From assembly GCA_902581045.1 (NCBI GenBank), contig CACHMU010000009.1, positions 1 to 38,243 on the forward strand: DNA of 38,243 nucleotides. The letters run 5' to 3'. The translations under genes were made by a program, and so were the position numbers. Below the pieces are notes generated by a model. The model was given only the letters and a program-made list of their open reading frames with translations, did no database searches and was not told the DNA's origin. The stretch comes from an uncultured Fidelibacterota bacterium (GTDB lineage: Bacteria; Fidelibacterota; Marinisomatia; Marinisomatales; TCS55). Of the stretch, positions 9,044-17,803 are shown in pieces; the stretch's first letter is position 1, and each line of letters opens with the position of its first letter.

Positions 9044-10510
9044 ATGAATTCAATTCTATCAATAAATCAGTGGACGTTATTTGTAATAATATTTGTTTCA
9101 ATATTTATTGTATTGGGGCTAGCTGAATTCATAAGAAACTATTTCAAAAGGCCCCCTGAATCGACCCGTAAATTTGTCCATATTTTCATAGGTTTAATAA
9201 TATGTTTTTGCCCGATACTATTTAAAGTTAATTATCAGATAATTGTCTTATCTTCCTTATTTATAGTAATTAATACATATCTTTTATTGTCTAAAAAATT
9301 TAAAAGCATGAATGCTACTTCACGAAAGAGCTACGGAACGATATATTTCCCTTGTTCAGTTTTAATCTTGTCTTTTTTCTGGTGGGATAAGCCGATCTCA
9401 TTTATCTTATCAATCCTTGTTTTAACTCTTGCAGATCCAATTGCTGCAATATTTGGATCTCAACAAAATTATAAATTCACACCTTGGATTGATAAAAAGT
9501 CGATTCGAGGCTCATCAGCAATGTTTACCTCTTCATTCTTTATAATTCTATTAGGTACTGATCTATTATTAAAATATTATGGTTCGAATTATTCGATTCC
9601 AATACCAGTATTACTTGGGCTTGCCATATTTACTGCATTTTCAGCTACTTTAAGTGAATTAGTAAGCTATAGGGGATCTGATAACCTTTCTATACCAATT
9701 ATCACATTTTTATCTTACGAGATATACTTAATTAATTTTACACATGGAAACTTAACCAGTTTGATAATTTGGACTTTTTTATCAATTATTATTTTCACAA
9801 TTGCTTATAAACAAAAGTCATTATCACTTAGCGGGGCAATTGGAGGGTACCTATTGGGAATGATTATTTTTGGATCTGGAGGATGGAATTGGATTATACC
9901 TCTCATATTCTTCTTTATATCATCATCTATATTGTCACATTTTAATCGTAAAGAAAAATCTCAAAGAAATCTATTGCAAATCCTTTCAAATGGTGGTTTA
10001 GCAACTATTTTTGCCATCGAGAATATCTTTATAAAATCATCATTTTCTTTAATCTTTTATTTAAGTGCTATTGCTGCTGCTACAGCAGATACTTGGGGAA
10101 CTGAAGTTGGTTTTCATTCAAGATCAAAACCCAAACTTATTTTCTCTAAAAAACTTGTTCCAAAAGGAACATCAGGTAGCATTACTTTATTAGGTACAAT
10201 TGGTTCAATTATAGGAGCCATATTAATTGCAGTTTTGGGTCAAATAATTTTTAGTCATAAAAATATCTTCTTGCCGATAGCAATTGCTGGAATTAGTGGC
10301 TCAGTATTTGATTCTTTTTTAGGAAGATTTTTTCAGGCAAAGTATTTATGTAAAGAGTGTGGTGAACATTCTGAGGGCAATAACCATTGTGATTTACCTG
10401 CATTAAGGATAAGCGGTTTAAAAGTAATTGATAATAATATGGTAAATTTTTTAAATACTTTATGTGGTGGAATTATGGGATATTTTTTTTGGACTATAGT
10501 AAATCAATAA
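9044..10510 (+). CDS. Phytol/dolichol-kinase-like domain fused to a DUF92 (VTE6-like) domain, integral membrane
   Basis: 488 aa, almost entirely membrane segments. Residues 1-255 resemble the polyprenol kinase/CTP-dependent family (dolichol kinase, VTE5 phytol kinase). Motifs are RPPESTRKFVHIFIGL (36-51), LADPIAAIFG (129-138), KKSIRGSSAMF (151-161) and SELVSYRGSDNLSIP (204-218). Residues 260-488 are DUF92, with SGAIGGYLLGMIIFG, QILSNGGLATIFA (312-324), AAATADTWGTEVG (344-356), VPKGTSGSITLLGTIGS (372-388) and a late CKEC...HC cluster. In plants and cyanobacteria VTE5 phosphorylates phytol and DUF92/VTE6 phosphorylates phytyl phosphate. The fusion therefore suggests stepwise conversion of an isoprenoid alcohol to its diphosphate; the substrate is inferred. 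No Shine-Dalgarno is visible, and the start lies just behind the M16 terminator. Confidence 0.82.
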   Translation: MNSILSINQWTLFVIIFVSIFIVLGLAEFIRNYFKRPPESTRKFVHIFIGLIICFCPILFKVNYQIIVLSSLFIVINTYLLLSKKFKSMNATSRKSYGTIYFPCSVLILSFFWWDKPISFILSILVLTLADPIAAIFGSQQNYKFTPWIDKKSIRGSSAMFTSSFFIILLGTDLLLKYYGSNYSIPIPVLLGLAIFTAFSATLSELVSYRGSDNLSIPIITFLSYEIYLINFTHGNLTSLIIWTFLSIIIFTIAYKQKSLSLSGAIGGYLLGMIIFGSGGWNWIIPLIFFFISSSILSHFNRKEKSQRNLLQILSNGGLATIFAIENIFIKSSFSLIFYLSAIAAATADTWGTEVGFHSRSKPKLIFSKKLVPKGTSGSITLLGTIGSIIGAILIAVLGQIIFSHKNIFLPIAIAGISGSVFDSFLGRFFQAKYLCKECGEHSEGNNHCDLPALRISGLKVIDNNMVNFLNTLCGGIMGYFFWTIVNQ

Positions 10511-10538
10511 AAAAGCCCCGCATTGGCAGGGCTTTTTA
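10508..10538. terminator. Bidirectional intrinsic terminator
   Basis: AAAAAGCCCCGC and GCAGGGCTTTTT pair with one C-A mismatch around an ATTG loop. The stem begins at the stop codon of the DUF92 fusion gene. The T-run on the minus strand would also stop transcripts of the small membrane-protein gene at 10565-10801. Confidence 0.9.
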
Positions 10539-10564
10539 ATGATGAATATTGGTAGTATATAAAA

Positions 10565-10801
10565 TTAAATAACTTTATATACGATCAAACCAACCATAAC
10601 GATTAACGAAACAAAAATTAATGAGACACCCATATTTCCCTTCTTAATCTCTTCCCATTCGTCAATATCTGTTGATAGCCAATCAAATACCTTCAAAGAT
10701 ATACCAACACCTAAGCCGAAACCAATCGCGGCTGTAATAGCCCATAATAAGGAACGACCATATTGTGCAAACATGCCACTCCAACTGGTAGGATCTAACA
10801 T
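10565..10801 (-). CDS. Small DUF350-like membrane protein
   Basis: 78 aa with two predicted transmembrane helices (about 15-40 and 57-77) joined by an acidic loop (DIDEWEEIKKGN). The EEIKKGNMGVSLIFVSLIV stretch resembles the 'x-x-G-N-x-A/G-V' repeat unit of DUF350 inner-membrane proteins, here as a single unit. The start is well supported by AGGAGG just upstream. It lies 12 nt behind the secreted-protein gene at 10814-11278, so the two should be cotranscribed. The function is unknown. The DUF350 assignment rests on that short motif and the topology and is tentative. Confidence 0.7.
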   Translation of the reverse strand: MLDPTSWSGMFAQYGRSLLWAITAAIGFGLGVGISLKVFDWLSTDIDEWEEIKKGNMGVSLIFVSLIVMVGLIVYKVI

Positions 10802-10813
10802 TCTTCCTCCTTT

Positions 10814-11278
10814 TTACAATGTTTCAATTGAATTTTTTATCAATCGCATAAAACCAGCAGTATCAATCTTTCCATCTGTAAGTTGGCGTACTTGCTCTGC
10901 AGTCGCTTTAGCGGTGATAATTGTATTTTCTCTTGATAAAGGGATTACCACTGACACAGCGGTATTACCTGGAATAACAGGCGAATATCCCGGTTTTTTC
11001 TTTGCAAATGATTGCTGATGGTTTATAGCTTGACCTACAGAAATGAATGCGACAAGCATTGGCATTTCAAAATTGTTTCTGGTAGTACTTTCCAATTCAA
11101 TTGAAAAGCTATAAGAACCATCAAGATTCTGTGTTAAAATCATTTTTTTCTCATCGACAGATATACGATAAAACTTACACGTATTTGCTACCTTCCGATA
11201 AAAAGCATAATTTGCTGATAGAGTCTGTGTCCCCATCAAAAGAACAATAGATAATATGAGAATTTTTCTTAAGTTCAT
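10814..11278 (-). CDS. Secreted protein of unknown family
   Basis: 154 aa. The N-terminus MNLRKILILSIVLLMGTQ followed by TLSA is a Sec signal peptide with probable cleavage near residue 22. The mature part (about 130 aa) has strand-like alternation (SYSFSIELESTTRN, then TAVSVVIPLSRENTIITAKA) and a helical C-terminus (GFMRLIKNSIETL), with a single Cys in ANTCKFY. I recognise no family. It is the first gene of a two-gene unit with the DUF350-like membrane protein 12 nt downstream, which suggests a shared envelope function. hutI lies 59 nt upstream in the same direction, so readthrough from the hut genes is possible. Confidence 0.72.
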   Translation of the reverse strand: MNLRKILILSIVLLMGTQTLSANYAFYRKVANTCKFYRISVDEKKMILTQNLDGSYSFSIELESTTRNNFEMPMLVAFISVGQAINHQQSFAKKKPGYSPVIPGNTAVSVVIPLSRENTIITAKATAEQVRQLTDGKIDTAGFMRLIKNSIETL

Positions 11279-11337
11279 TTATTTACCATATCCTATTATT
11301 AATCAGCTGGAATTTTACAAGAAGACATATCTTCTAG

Positions 11338-12537
11338 TCAAGCACCAAATACTATTTTCCCATTCTTTATAACTTTTTGAATTGGGTGATTAGAAATATA
11401 ATAAGGTATATCAATTAAAGAGTCTAAATCCCAAATAATTAAATCCGCTTTCATTCCCAATTCAACTGACCCCACTTTATTTTCCAGCCCCAAAGATTTT
11501 GCACTATTATACGTAGCCGCTTTAAATGCTTCTTCAACTGTTAACTCCATAAATAGACAAGCTAAACTGATTATAAATGGCATTGATTGAATATTTGAAC
11601 TACCGGGGTTAAAATCGGTCGCTAATGCAACATCTATACCAGAATCAATAAGCTTTCTAGCAGGAGCATAAGTATTTTTTCCAAGAAAAAATGTTGTTCC
11701 AGGTAGTAGAGTCCCAATTACATTATTATTCACAAGAGATTCAATACCTCTTTCGCTAATAGCCATTAGATGATCTGCAGAAAAAGCACCTATCTCACCT
11801 GCAAGTTCAGCTGCTCCTGAATCCACAAATTCATCTGCATGCATCCTTGGCTTTAACCCATATTCTATTCCAGTATTTAGAATTCTTCTTGTATCATCTA
11901 CATTAAAATACCCCTCTTCACAAAAAACATCATTAAATAATGCGACTCCTTGCTTAGAGATTTCAGGAATCATTTCATCACATATTAGATCAATATAGTT
12001 TTCAGGATTATTTTTATATTCAATTGGAATGGCATGGGCTCCCATAAATGTAGGTATAATATCTATAGAGTGGTTTTGATTGACTTGGTCTATGACTGAT
12101 AAAGATTTTAGCTCAGAATCTGTATCTAGCCCATAACCTGACTTTGCTTCAATTGTTGTAGTACCATTTTGCAAAAATCTATCAACGCGATCTTCTAATT
12201 TTGCAATCAATTCATCCTCTGAAGCATTTCGTAGTCCGTTGACACTAGATATTATCCCGCCACCATTTCTAGCTATTTCTTCATAAGTTAAGCCAGACAA
12301 TCGCATTGAATACTCATTTGCCCTATTTTCAAAAAAAACTGGATGAGTATGAGAATCTACAAAACCAGCGGTAACCATTTTACCATTACAATCAATGGAT
12401 TTATCTTCATTTTTTTCTCCAATAGATCTAATTAATCCATCCTCAATTGTTATGGTTGTATTCTTATAAGATTGAACACCATCTTCATTAGCTGTGTACA
12501 AACAACCAATATTGTCAATTTGAATTATATTACTCAT
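11338..12537 (-). CDS. hutI: Imidazolonepropionase
   Basis: Third step of histidine degradation: hydrolyses 4-imidazolone-5-propanoate to N-formimino-glutamate. 399 aa, full length for this amidohydrolase. Metal and active-site residues are visible: H63 and H65 in DSHTHPVF, H233 in RMHADEF, H256 in SADH and D308 in [11 protein letters not shown]. The family stretch [18 protein letters not shown] and the GGGI turn are also present. The start overlaps the end of hutU by 8 nt, so the two are translationally coupled. The next steps (hutF, hutG or formiminotransferase) and hutH are not in this window. Confidence 0.97.
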   Translation of the reverse strand: MSNIIQIDNIGCLYTANEDGVQSYKNTTITIEDGLIRSIGEKNEDKSIDCNGKMVTAGFVDSHTHPVFFENRANEYSMRLSGLTYEEIARNGGGIISSVNGLRNASEDELIAKLEDRVDRFLQNGTTTIEAKSGYGLDTDSELKSLSVIDQVNQNHSIDIIPTFMGAHAIPIEYKNNPENYIDLICDEMIPEISKQGVALFNDVFCEEGYFNVDDTRRILNTGIEYGLKPRMHADEFVDSGAAELAGEIGAFSADHLMAISERGIESLVNNNVIGTLLPGTTFFLGKNTYAPARKLIDSGIDVALATDFNPGSSNIQSMPFIISLACLFMELTVEEAFKAATYNSAKSLGLENKVGSVELGMKADLIIWDLDSLIDIPYYISNHPIQKVIKNGKIVFGA

Positions 12538-14185
12538 TAATCATTGGAATATTAATATTCCAATTTTTTGAATTTTTAATTGCATCATCGTATCCTGCAT
12601 CTGCGTGCCGTAAAAGACCCATGCCTGGATCATTTGTTAATACGGCCTCTATCCTTTTTGCCATTTCAGTAGTTCCATCGACACATATTACTTGGCCAGC
12701 ATGAATTGCAAGCCCCATCCCAACGCCGCCACCATGATGTATAGATGTCCATGTAGCGCCACTAGCTGTAGATGTCATCGCATTTAATAAAGGCCAATCT
12801 GCTACAGCATCTGAGCCATCTTTCATATCTTCTGTTTCACGATAAGGAGACGCGACAGAACCACAATCTAAATGATCTCTACCAATAACAATTGGAGCAG
12901 AAAGTTCTCCATTTCCAACCATCTCATTTAAAGCTAAACCAAACTTTGCTCTTTGATTATACCCTAACCAACATATACGGGAAGGCAAACCTTGAAATTT
13001 AACTTTTTCCCTAGCCAATTTAATCCATCTCACTAATGTTTTATCATCAGAAAACATTTCTAATACTTTTTCATCTGTTTTATAAATATCATTTGGGTCA
13101 CCTGATAAAGCTACCCACCTAAAAGGACCTTTACCTTCACAAAATAAATCTCTGATGTATGCTGGCACAAAGCCTGGAAAGTCAAAAGCATTTTTAACAC
13201 CTGCTTTTTGTGCTTGACCTCTAAGATTATTTCCATAATCAAATGCAATACTTCCCATTTTTTTTAATTTTAAAATTCCCTCACAATGCTCAGCCATAGC
13301 CCTATAGCTTTCTTTAACATAAAGATCAGGATTAGATTCTCTTAATCTAAGGGCTTCACCAAATGACATATTATTTGGAATATATCCATCTAATTCATCA
13401 TGAGCCGATGTTTGATCAGTTACTATATCAGGCACTATATCTTTTTCAGCTATTTGTGCAATAATATCAGCTGCATTACTATGTAAACCGATAGATAATG
13501 GTTTTTGTTGTTTTTTTGCTTTTAAAGCCATTTCTAGAGCCTTATCGAGTGAATCTGTAGAAGTATCCAAGTATTTTGTCGATAATCGACGTTCAATCGA
13601 TTTTTCATCAATTTCAATGCATATTGCAACACCATTATTCATAGTAACTGCTAAAGGCTGAGCACCTCCCATGCCACCAAGGCCTGCCGTTACGACTAGT
13701 TTGCCAGTTAAATCGGAATTAAAATGTTGTTTTGCAGCAGCAGCAAAAGTTTCATATGTACCCTGAAGTATACCTTGTGTACCTATATAAATCCATGAGC
13801 CTGCTGTCATTTGACCATACATCATCAAGCCTTGTTTATCCAATTTATTAAAATTATCCCAGTCAGCCCAGTTAGGGACAAGATTGGAGTTTGCAATTAA
13901 AACACGAGGAGAAGTTATATGTGTTCTTAAAACCCCAACAGGTTTCCCTGATTGAATAATTAAAGTTTCATCTTCATTCATACTCTTTAATGTAGATAAT
14001 ATTGAATCATAGCATTCCCAATTTCGCGCTGCCTTACCTTTACCACCATATACAACTAGCTCATTTGGATTTTCCGCAACATCAGGATCTAAATTATTTT
14101 GAATCATACGGTAAGGTGCTTCGATTTGCCAATTCTTGCAATTGAGATGGTTACCTGTTGGTGCTTTTATAATTCTCGTAGCCAT
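12530..14185 (-). CDS. hutU: Urocanate hydratase
   Basis: Second step of histidine degradation: hydrates urocanate to 4-imidazolone-5-propanoate, using tightly bound NAD+ as an electrophile. 551 aa, the usual size. The NAD-binding loop is [10 protein letters not shown] (168-177). Other conserved blocks are [44 protein letters not shown] (C405 at the position of the conserved active-region Cys), [17 protein letters not shown] and [11 protein letters not shown]. It overlaps hutI by 8 nt and starts 15 nt after the GHL10-type hydrolase gene, so all three may share a transcript. There is no clear Shine-Dalgarno. Confidence 0.97.
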   Translation of the reverse strand: MATRIIKAPTGNHLNCKNWQIEAPYRMIQNNLDPDVAENPNELVVYGGKGKAARNWECYDSILSTLKSMNEDETLIIQSGKPVGVLRTHITSPRVLIANSNLVPNWADWDNFNKLDKQGLMMYGQMTAGSWIYIGTQGILQGTYETFAAAAKQHFNSDLTGKLVVTAGLGGMGGAQPLAVTMNNGVAICIEIDEKSIERRLSTKYLDTSTDSLDKALEMALKAKKQQKPLSIGLHSNAADIIAQIAEKDIVPDIVTDQTSAHDELDGYIPNNMSFGEALRLRESNPDLYVKESYRAMAEHCEGILKLKKMGSIAFDYGNNLRGQAQKAGVKNAFDFPGFVPAYIRDLFCEGKGPFRWVALSGDPNDIYKTDEKVLEMFSDDKTLVRWIKLAREKVKFQGLPSRICWLGYNQRAKFGLALNEMVGNGELSAPIVIGRDHLDCGSVASPYRETEDMKDGSDAVADWPLLNAMTSTASGATWTSIHHGGGVGMGLAIHAGQVICVDGTTEMAKRIEAVLTNDPGMGLLRHADAGYDDAIKNSKNWNINIPMINE

Positions 14186-14200
14186 ATAGTCTTCGGATTA

Positions 14201-15364
14201 TTACTTTGGATAAAGTATCTTTTTTATTGGGGGGAAATATCTAGGATTCTGTTCAATAACATTATAAGAAAAAAATGATATAGATTTGAATCTAGTTACT
14301 TTAGAATATTTGATTTTATTAATCACATCTATTGGTGATTGATTATACGTAGCGATTCCCATCACGATCTTACCCCAATATTTCGAAGGCAAGTTGTCAT
14401 AAATAATGTCAATATTTGAAGCAAAAACTTTTAAATCTTTAGCATAATTCATAATTAAAACCTTATCTATATATCCAGCAGCAATCCAAACATCCCACTC
14501 TTGAAAAAATCTTTCTCTAGCTTGATATAAATTTGGTTTAACAGCAGCTGTTAATTCAATATTAGGATTTACATAATTAAGCATTTTTTTTGTTTCTTTT
14601 ACCAAATCTGTAACTGATTTCCTTCGATAAGAACTCCAAAGAGAAAGTTCTGATGGATTCATTCTAGAAATATCTGACTCTGTAATAGAATTGTTATATT
14701 TACTATAATACTCAATTGCTTGAGGGTTTTGGCCATATTCTGAATCTTGATATCTTACATAATCAAGATGTAAACCATCTAAATCATAATTTTCAATTAA
14801 TTCCCTAAAAACTTGAACTAAATATGAGTTTACTTTTGGATGATTAGGCGCTAAATAAAGTCCTTCATATCCATTATTTGAGTAATTATTTTTTTTTAAT
14901 TCATTATTTATATTCATTTCCAAATTGTTATTCTGATCCATCCATTTAGGTTTTTTATATAAAATATGGTCTTCTTGTAATGGTTTCTTATTTGATGACC
15001 ACAAAATATATGTATTTACCCAAGCATGAACATTTATACCTTTTTCTTTTGCTTTAGGAATCAAATAATTTAATGGATCAAAATCAATCTGTTGAATAAA
15101 ATGAGATTTAGGAACAAGGTCTGATTTGTAATAAGCATCTCCTCTACCACGAACCTGTACTAGCAAATGATTAAATCGATTTAACGTAGCAAAATCGAGC
15201 ATGCGATCAATGCTCTGCTTTGTAGTCAAAGTATTTCTAACTACCCAAAGGTATCTACCTTCAAATTGGCTAGTTTGATTATCTAATGGCCAAATTAATG
15301 AAAAAAGAAGGGCAAGTATAAACATTGCCCTTAAAAAAAAGTAAGTGTGTATATTTATTTTCAA
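14201..15364 (-). CDS. Secreted GHL10-type (DUF187/YddW-like) glycoside hydrolase
   Basis: 387 aa if it starts at TTG 15362-15364, which gives a signal peptide with a charged N-region (MKINIHTYFFLRAMFILALL). The first ATG is at 15323-15325 (374 aa, signal MFILALLFSLIWPL with no positive charge), so the start is uncertain. The mature protein is a TIM-barrel of the glycosyl-hydrolase-like family 10. Motifs are LLVQVRGRGDAYYKSDLVP, LIPKAKEKGINVHAWVN, DLDGLHLDYVRY (acidic D201) and VLIMNYAKD. Family members act on cell-wall or polysaccharide substrates; the substrate here is unknown. The TTG lies only 2 nt past the rplQ stop. A terminator-like hairpin (15308-15332) lies inside the first codons, and hutU follows 15 nt after the stop. 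Confidence 0.85.
   Translation of the reverse strand: MKINIHTYFFLRAMFILALLFSLIWPLDNQTSQFEGRYLWVVRNTLTTKQSIDRMLDFATLNRFNHLLVQVRGRGDAYYKSDLVPKSHFIQQIDFDPLNYLIPKAKEKGINVHAWVNTYILWSSNKKPLQEDHILYKKPKWMDQNNNLEMNINNELKKNNYSNNGYEGLYLAPNHPKVNSYLVQVFRELIENYDLDGLHLDYVRYQDSEYGQNPQAIEYYSKYNNSITESDISRMNPSELSLWSSYRRKSVTDLVKETKKMLNYVNPNIELTAAVKPNLYQARERFFQEWDVWIAAGYIDKVLIMNYAKDLKVFASNIDIIYDNLPSKYWGKIVMGIATYNQSPIDVINKIKYSKVTRFKSISFFSYNVIEQNPRYFPPIKKILYPK
15301..15332 (-). terminator. Intrinsic-terminator-like hairpin after rplQ, inside the next gene
   Basis: On the minus strand AAGGGCAA and TTGCCCTT form a perfect 8-bp stem with a 9-nt loop, followed by CTTTTTT. It lies 35 nt past the rplQ stop, where the end of the alpha operon would be expected, but also within the signal-peptide codons of the GHL10-type gene. 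Confidence 0.6.
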
Positions 15365-15366
15365 AT

Positions 15367-15762
15367 CTATTCTGGTTTTGCAACTTCTTTCACTTCATCA
15401 GTCTTTTTGAAATCAACAAATTCAATTATTGATACAGATGCACGATCATTATCTCTAAATCCTAATTTTATAATTCTAGTATATCCACCATTTCGTTCTA
15501 AAAAGCTAGGTGCAACATCATGAATTAATTGATTTACTATTTCTTTTCGAGGCAATTTCTTAGATATTTGTCTAATTGAATTTAAATCACCTCTTTTTGC
15601 TTTAGTAATTAATGGTTCTATAAAAGTTCTCAACTCTTTAGCACGTGCATCAGTTGTTTTTATACGTTTATGCTCAATTAGATTAGATGCTAAATTTCTA
15701 AGCATAGCTTTTCTATGAGAAGGGTCAACACCAAGCTTCCGTCCTTTTTTTTGATGCCTCAT
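15367..15762 (-). CDS. rplQ: 50S ribosomal protein L17
   Basis: 131 aa. The N-terminus MRHQKKGRKLGVDPSHRKAM and the segment NLIEHKRIKTTDARAKELR are typical of L17, which binds 23S rRNA near the polypeptide exit region. A lysine/glutamate-rich tail (KKTDEVKEVAKPE) follows the conserved core, as in Bacteroidetes-like L17. It is the last gene of the alpha operon, 6 nt after rpoA, and its TAG stop is followed by a terminator-like hairpin about 35 nt on. Confidence 0.97.
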   Translation of the reverse strand: MRHQKKGRKLGVDPSHRKAMLRNLASNLIEHKRIKTTDARAKELRTFIEPLITKAKRGDLNSIRQISKKLPRKEIVNQLIHDVAPSFLERNGGYTRIIKLGFRDNDRASVSIIEFVDFKKTDEVKEVAKPE

Positions 15763-15768
15763 AAAAGT

Positions 15769-16743
15769 TCAAACTTCCAATTTTAAATATTTATCAACAT
15801 CCATTCCGAAGCTTATTCCCATTTCATCAAGCTTTTCAACTAACTCAGTAAGAGATTTTCTACCAAAATTCTTATACTTTAACATTTCATTTTCTTCTTT
15901 GCTAACCAATTCATAGATATATTTGATTCCAGCAGCTTGCAAACAATTATGACTTCTAACTGAAAGCTCCATTTCATCAATAGTTAAATTTAAAAGGTTC
16001 CTTATATTAATGATTTCTTCACTGATTTTTTCAGTTACTTCAAGAACTTCCGGTTTAGCAATCGCCTCAACCATTCTAAGATGATCCATCAATACAGTCG
16101 CTGAATAACTAATTGCGTCTTCAGGAGTAACTGAACCATCAGTCTCTAATTCAATACTTAGTATTTCAATTGGGTCTTTTGCTCCTGGGACAGGTTCTAC
16201 ATTATATGATACTTTTTTAACTGGATTAAAAATACTATCAACTGCTAGGGTACCAATAGGAGCATTTGGCAATTCATTCTCTTCAGCGGGAACATAACCT
16301 TTTCCTACACCAATTCTAAGTTCAATATTTATTTTACCATTGGAGTTTAGTTCAGTTATATAAAGATCTTTATTTAAAACTTCAAATTCATCAGTAGCTG
16401 CTTGAATATCTGAAGCAGTGAACACTTTTTTACCTTTTAAAGCTATATTTAAATTATCTACATTTGAATCTGATAATTTAAACCTCACCAATTTTAAATT
16501 TTGTATAATATCAGACATGTCATCTTTAACCCCAGGTATGGTTGAGAATTCATGCAAAACATTTTCCACTTTCACATTAGTTATGGCCGCTCCAGGCAAA
16601 CTTGTTAAGAGTACACGTCTTAAAGCATTTCCAATGGTAACTCCATAACCTCTTTCAAGAGGCTGTAAAACAAATTTTCCATATGTTCCTGTTAAGGATT
16701 TTTTTTCTGTTTTAATTTTAAGCTTATATTCTTTTTTACTCAT
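15769..16743 (-). CDS. rpoA: RNA polymerase alpha subunit
   Basis: 324 aa. The N-terminal assembly domain (about 1-235) includes LERGYGVTIGNALRRVLL, which drives dimerisation and beta/beta' binding. A short linker leads to the C-terminal domain (about 250-320) with the helix-hairpin-helix fold (LTIDEMELSVRSHNCLQAAG, then MLKYKNFGRKSLTEL), which contacts UP-element DNA and activators. An intact C-terminal domain means activator-dependent regulation is available. It lies 19 nt after rpsD and 6 nt before rplQ. Confidence 0.98.
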   Translation of the reverse strand: MSKKEYKLKIKTEKKSLTGTYGKFVLQPLERGYGVTIGNALRRVLLTSLPGAAITNVKVENVLHEFSTIPGVKDDMSDIIQNLKLVRFKLSDSNVDNLNIALKGKKVFTASDIQAATDEFEVLNKDLYITELNSNGKINIELRIGVGKGYVPAEENELPNAPIGTLAVDSIFNPVKKVSYNVEPVPGAKDPIEILSIELETDGSVTPEDAISYSATVLMDHLRMVEAIAKPEVLEVTEKISEEIINIRNLLNLTIDEMELSVRSHNCLQAAGIKYIYELVSKEENEMLKYKNFGRKSLTELVEKLDEMGISFGMDVDKYLKLEV

Positions 16744-16762
16744 AAAATTTAAATACCTTATT

Positions 16763-17380
16763 TTATTTAGAGTAGAGTTCTACTACTAATTGTTCATTTA
16801 CAGTAAGAGCCATTTCTTCACGCTCTGGAAGAGCAAGAAACGTTCCAGTCATTTTTGCCTTATCTAATTCTAACCATGGCAAACCAATATCACCTTTTAT
16901 TCTTTTCATTGAATCCATAATTATATCTAGCTTCTTTGATTTATCTCTAACTTTTATAATATCACCAGGACTTATGGATGCAGATGGATAATTACATTTT
17001 CTATTATTAACTAGAAAATGAGCATGTGAAACCATTTGACGAGCCTGCGCTCTTGTTGAAGCAAAGCCAAGTCGGTAAACTATATTATCAAGTCTACATT
17101 CTAATAGTATTAGTAGATTTGAACCTGTTTCGCCTTTCATCTTATCAGCTTTATGAAAGTAATTACGAAATTGCCTCTCTAATACTCCATACATTGCCTT
17201 AATTTTTTGTTTTTCTCTTAGCTGGGTGCCGTAATTGGATAGTCTTCTTCTCCGAGTCGGACCATGTTGGCCAGGAGTATACGGTTTTTTATTTAACAAA
17301 TTGTCATATTTGGGGTTACCAAAAATATTTTCCCCAAATTTTCTAACTAATTTGCCTTTAGGAATATTAGTTTTTGCCAT
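16763..17380 (-). CDS. rpsD: 30S ribosomal protein S4 (zinc-free form)
   Basis: 205 aa. Primary 16S rRNA-binding assembly protein; in model bacteria it also represses the alpha operon. The S4 RNA-binding domain is visible at about 92-150 (ECRLDNIVYRLGFASTRAQA, then HAHFLVNNRKCNYPS). The N-terminal part (KFGENIFGNPKYDNLLNKKP) has none of the four cysteines of zinc-binding S4, so this is the C-minus paralogue. YTPGQHGPTRRRRLSNYG is a conserved family stretch. Confidence 0.97.
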   Translation of the reverse strand: MAKTNIPKGKLVRKFGENIFGNPKYDNLLNKKPYTPGQHGPTRRRRLSNYGTQLREKQKIKAMYGVLERQFRNYFHKADKMKGETGSNLLILLECRLDNIVYRLGFASTRAQARQMVSHAHFLVNNRKCNYPSASISPGDIIKVRDKSKKLDIIMDSMKRIKGDIGLPWLELDKAKMTGTFLALPEREEMALTVNEQLVVELYSK

Positions 17381-17392
17381 AAAATTTCTCGT

Positions 17393-17782
17393 TTATACTC
17401 TTCTTCTTTTTGGTGGACGACATCCATTATGAGGCAAGGGAGTAACATCTCGAATAGATGTAACTTCTAGGCCAGCAACAGCAAGGGCACGAATTGCTGA
17501 TTCACGACCAGCGCCAGGCCCTTTAACCTTAACATCTATAGAACGCATCCCCATTTGAACAGCTTCCTGTCCTACTTTCTCTGCTGCCATAGTAGCTGCA
17601 AAAGCAGTACTTTTTCTAGAACCTTTAAATCCACTAGTTCCTGCAGTTGACCAAGCAACTACATTACCAAATCTATCTGTTAAAGTAACATGAGTATTGT
17701 TAAAAGTTGCTTTTATATGTGCTACGCCTGCAGCTTCAACTTTACCTTTTTTCTTTTTTTTCTCTTTTTGTTGCTGTGCCAT
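17393..17782 (-). CDS. rpsK: 30S ribosomal protein S11
   Basis: 129 aa. S11 forms part of the 30S platform near the E site. Conserved stretches are [46 protein letters not shown] and the C-terminal [14 protein letters not shown]. The N-terminus has an extra run of lysines (KEKKKKKGK). It lies 21 nt after rpsM and 12 nt before rpsD, the usual alpha-operon order. Confidence 0.98.
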   Translation of the reverse strand: MAQQQKEKKKKKGKVEAAGVAHIKATFNNTHVTLTDRFGNVVAWSTAGTSGFKGSRKSTAFAATMAAEKVGQEAVQMGMRSIDVKVKGPGAGRESAIRALAVAGLEVTSIRDVTPLPHNGCRPPKRRRV

Positions 17783-17803
17783 TTAATTCCTATAATCTCT
17801 TAT

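Noticed and set aside
11320-11335. Inverted repeat AGAAGA-CATA-TCTTCT behind hutI
   Set aside because: The stem is only 6 bp and AT-rich with no T-run on the minus strand. It is too weak for a terminator and too short to claim as an operator.
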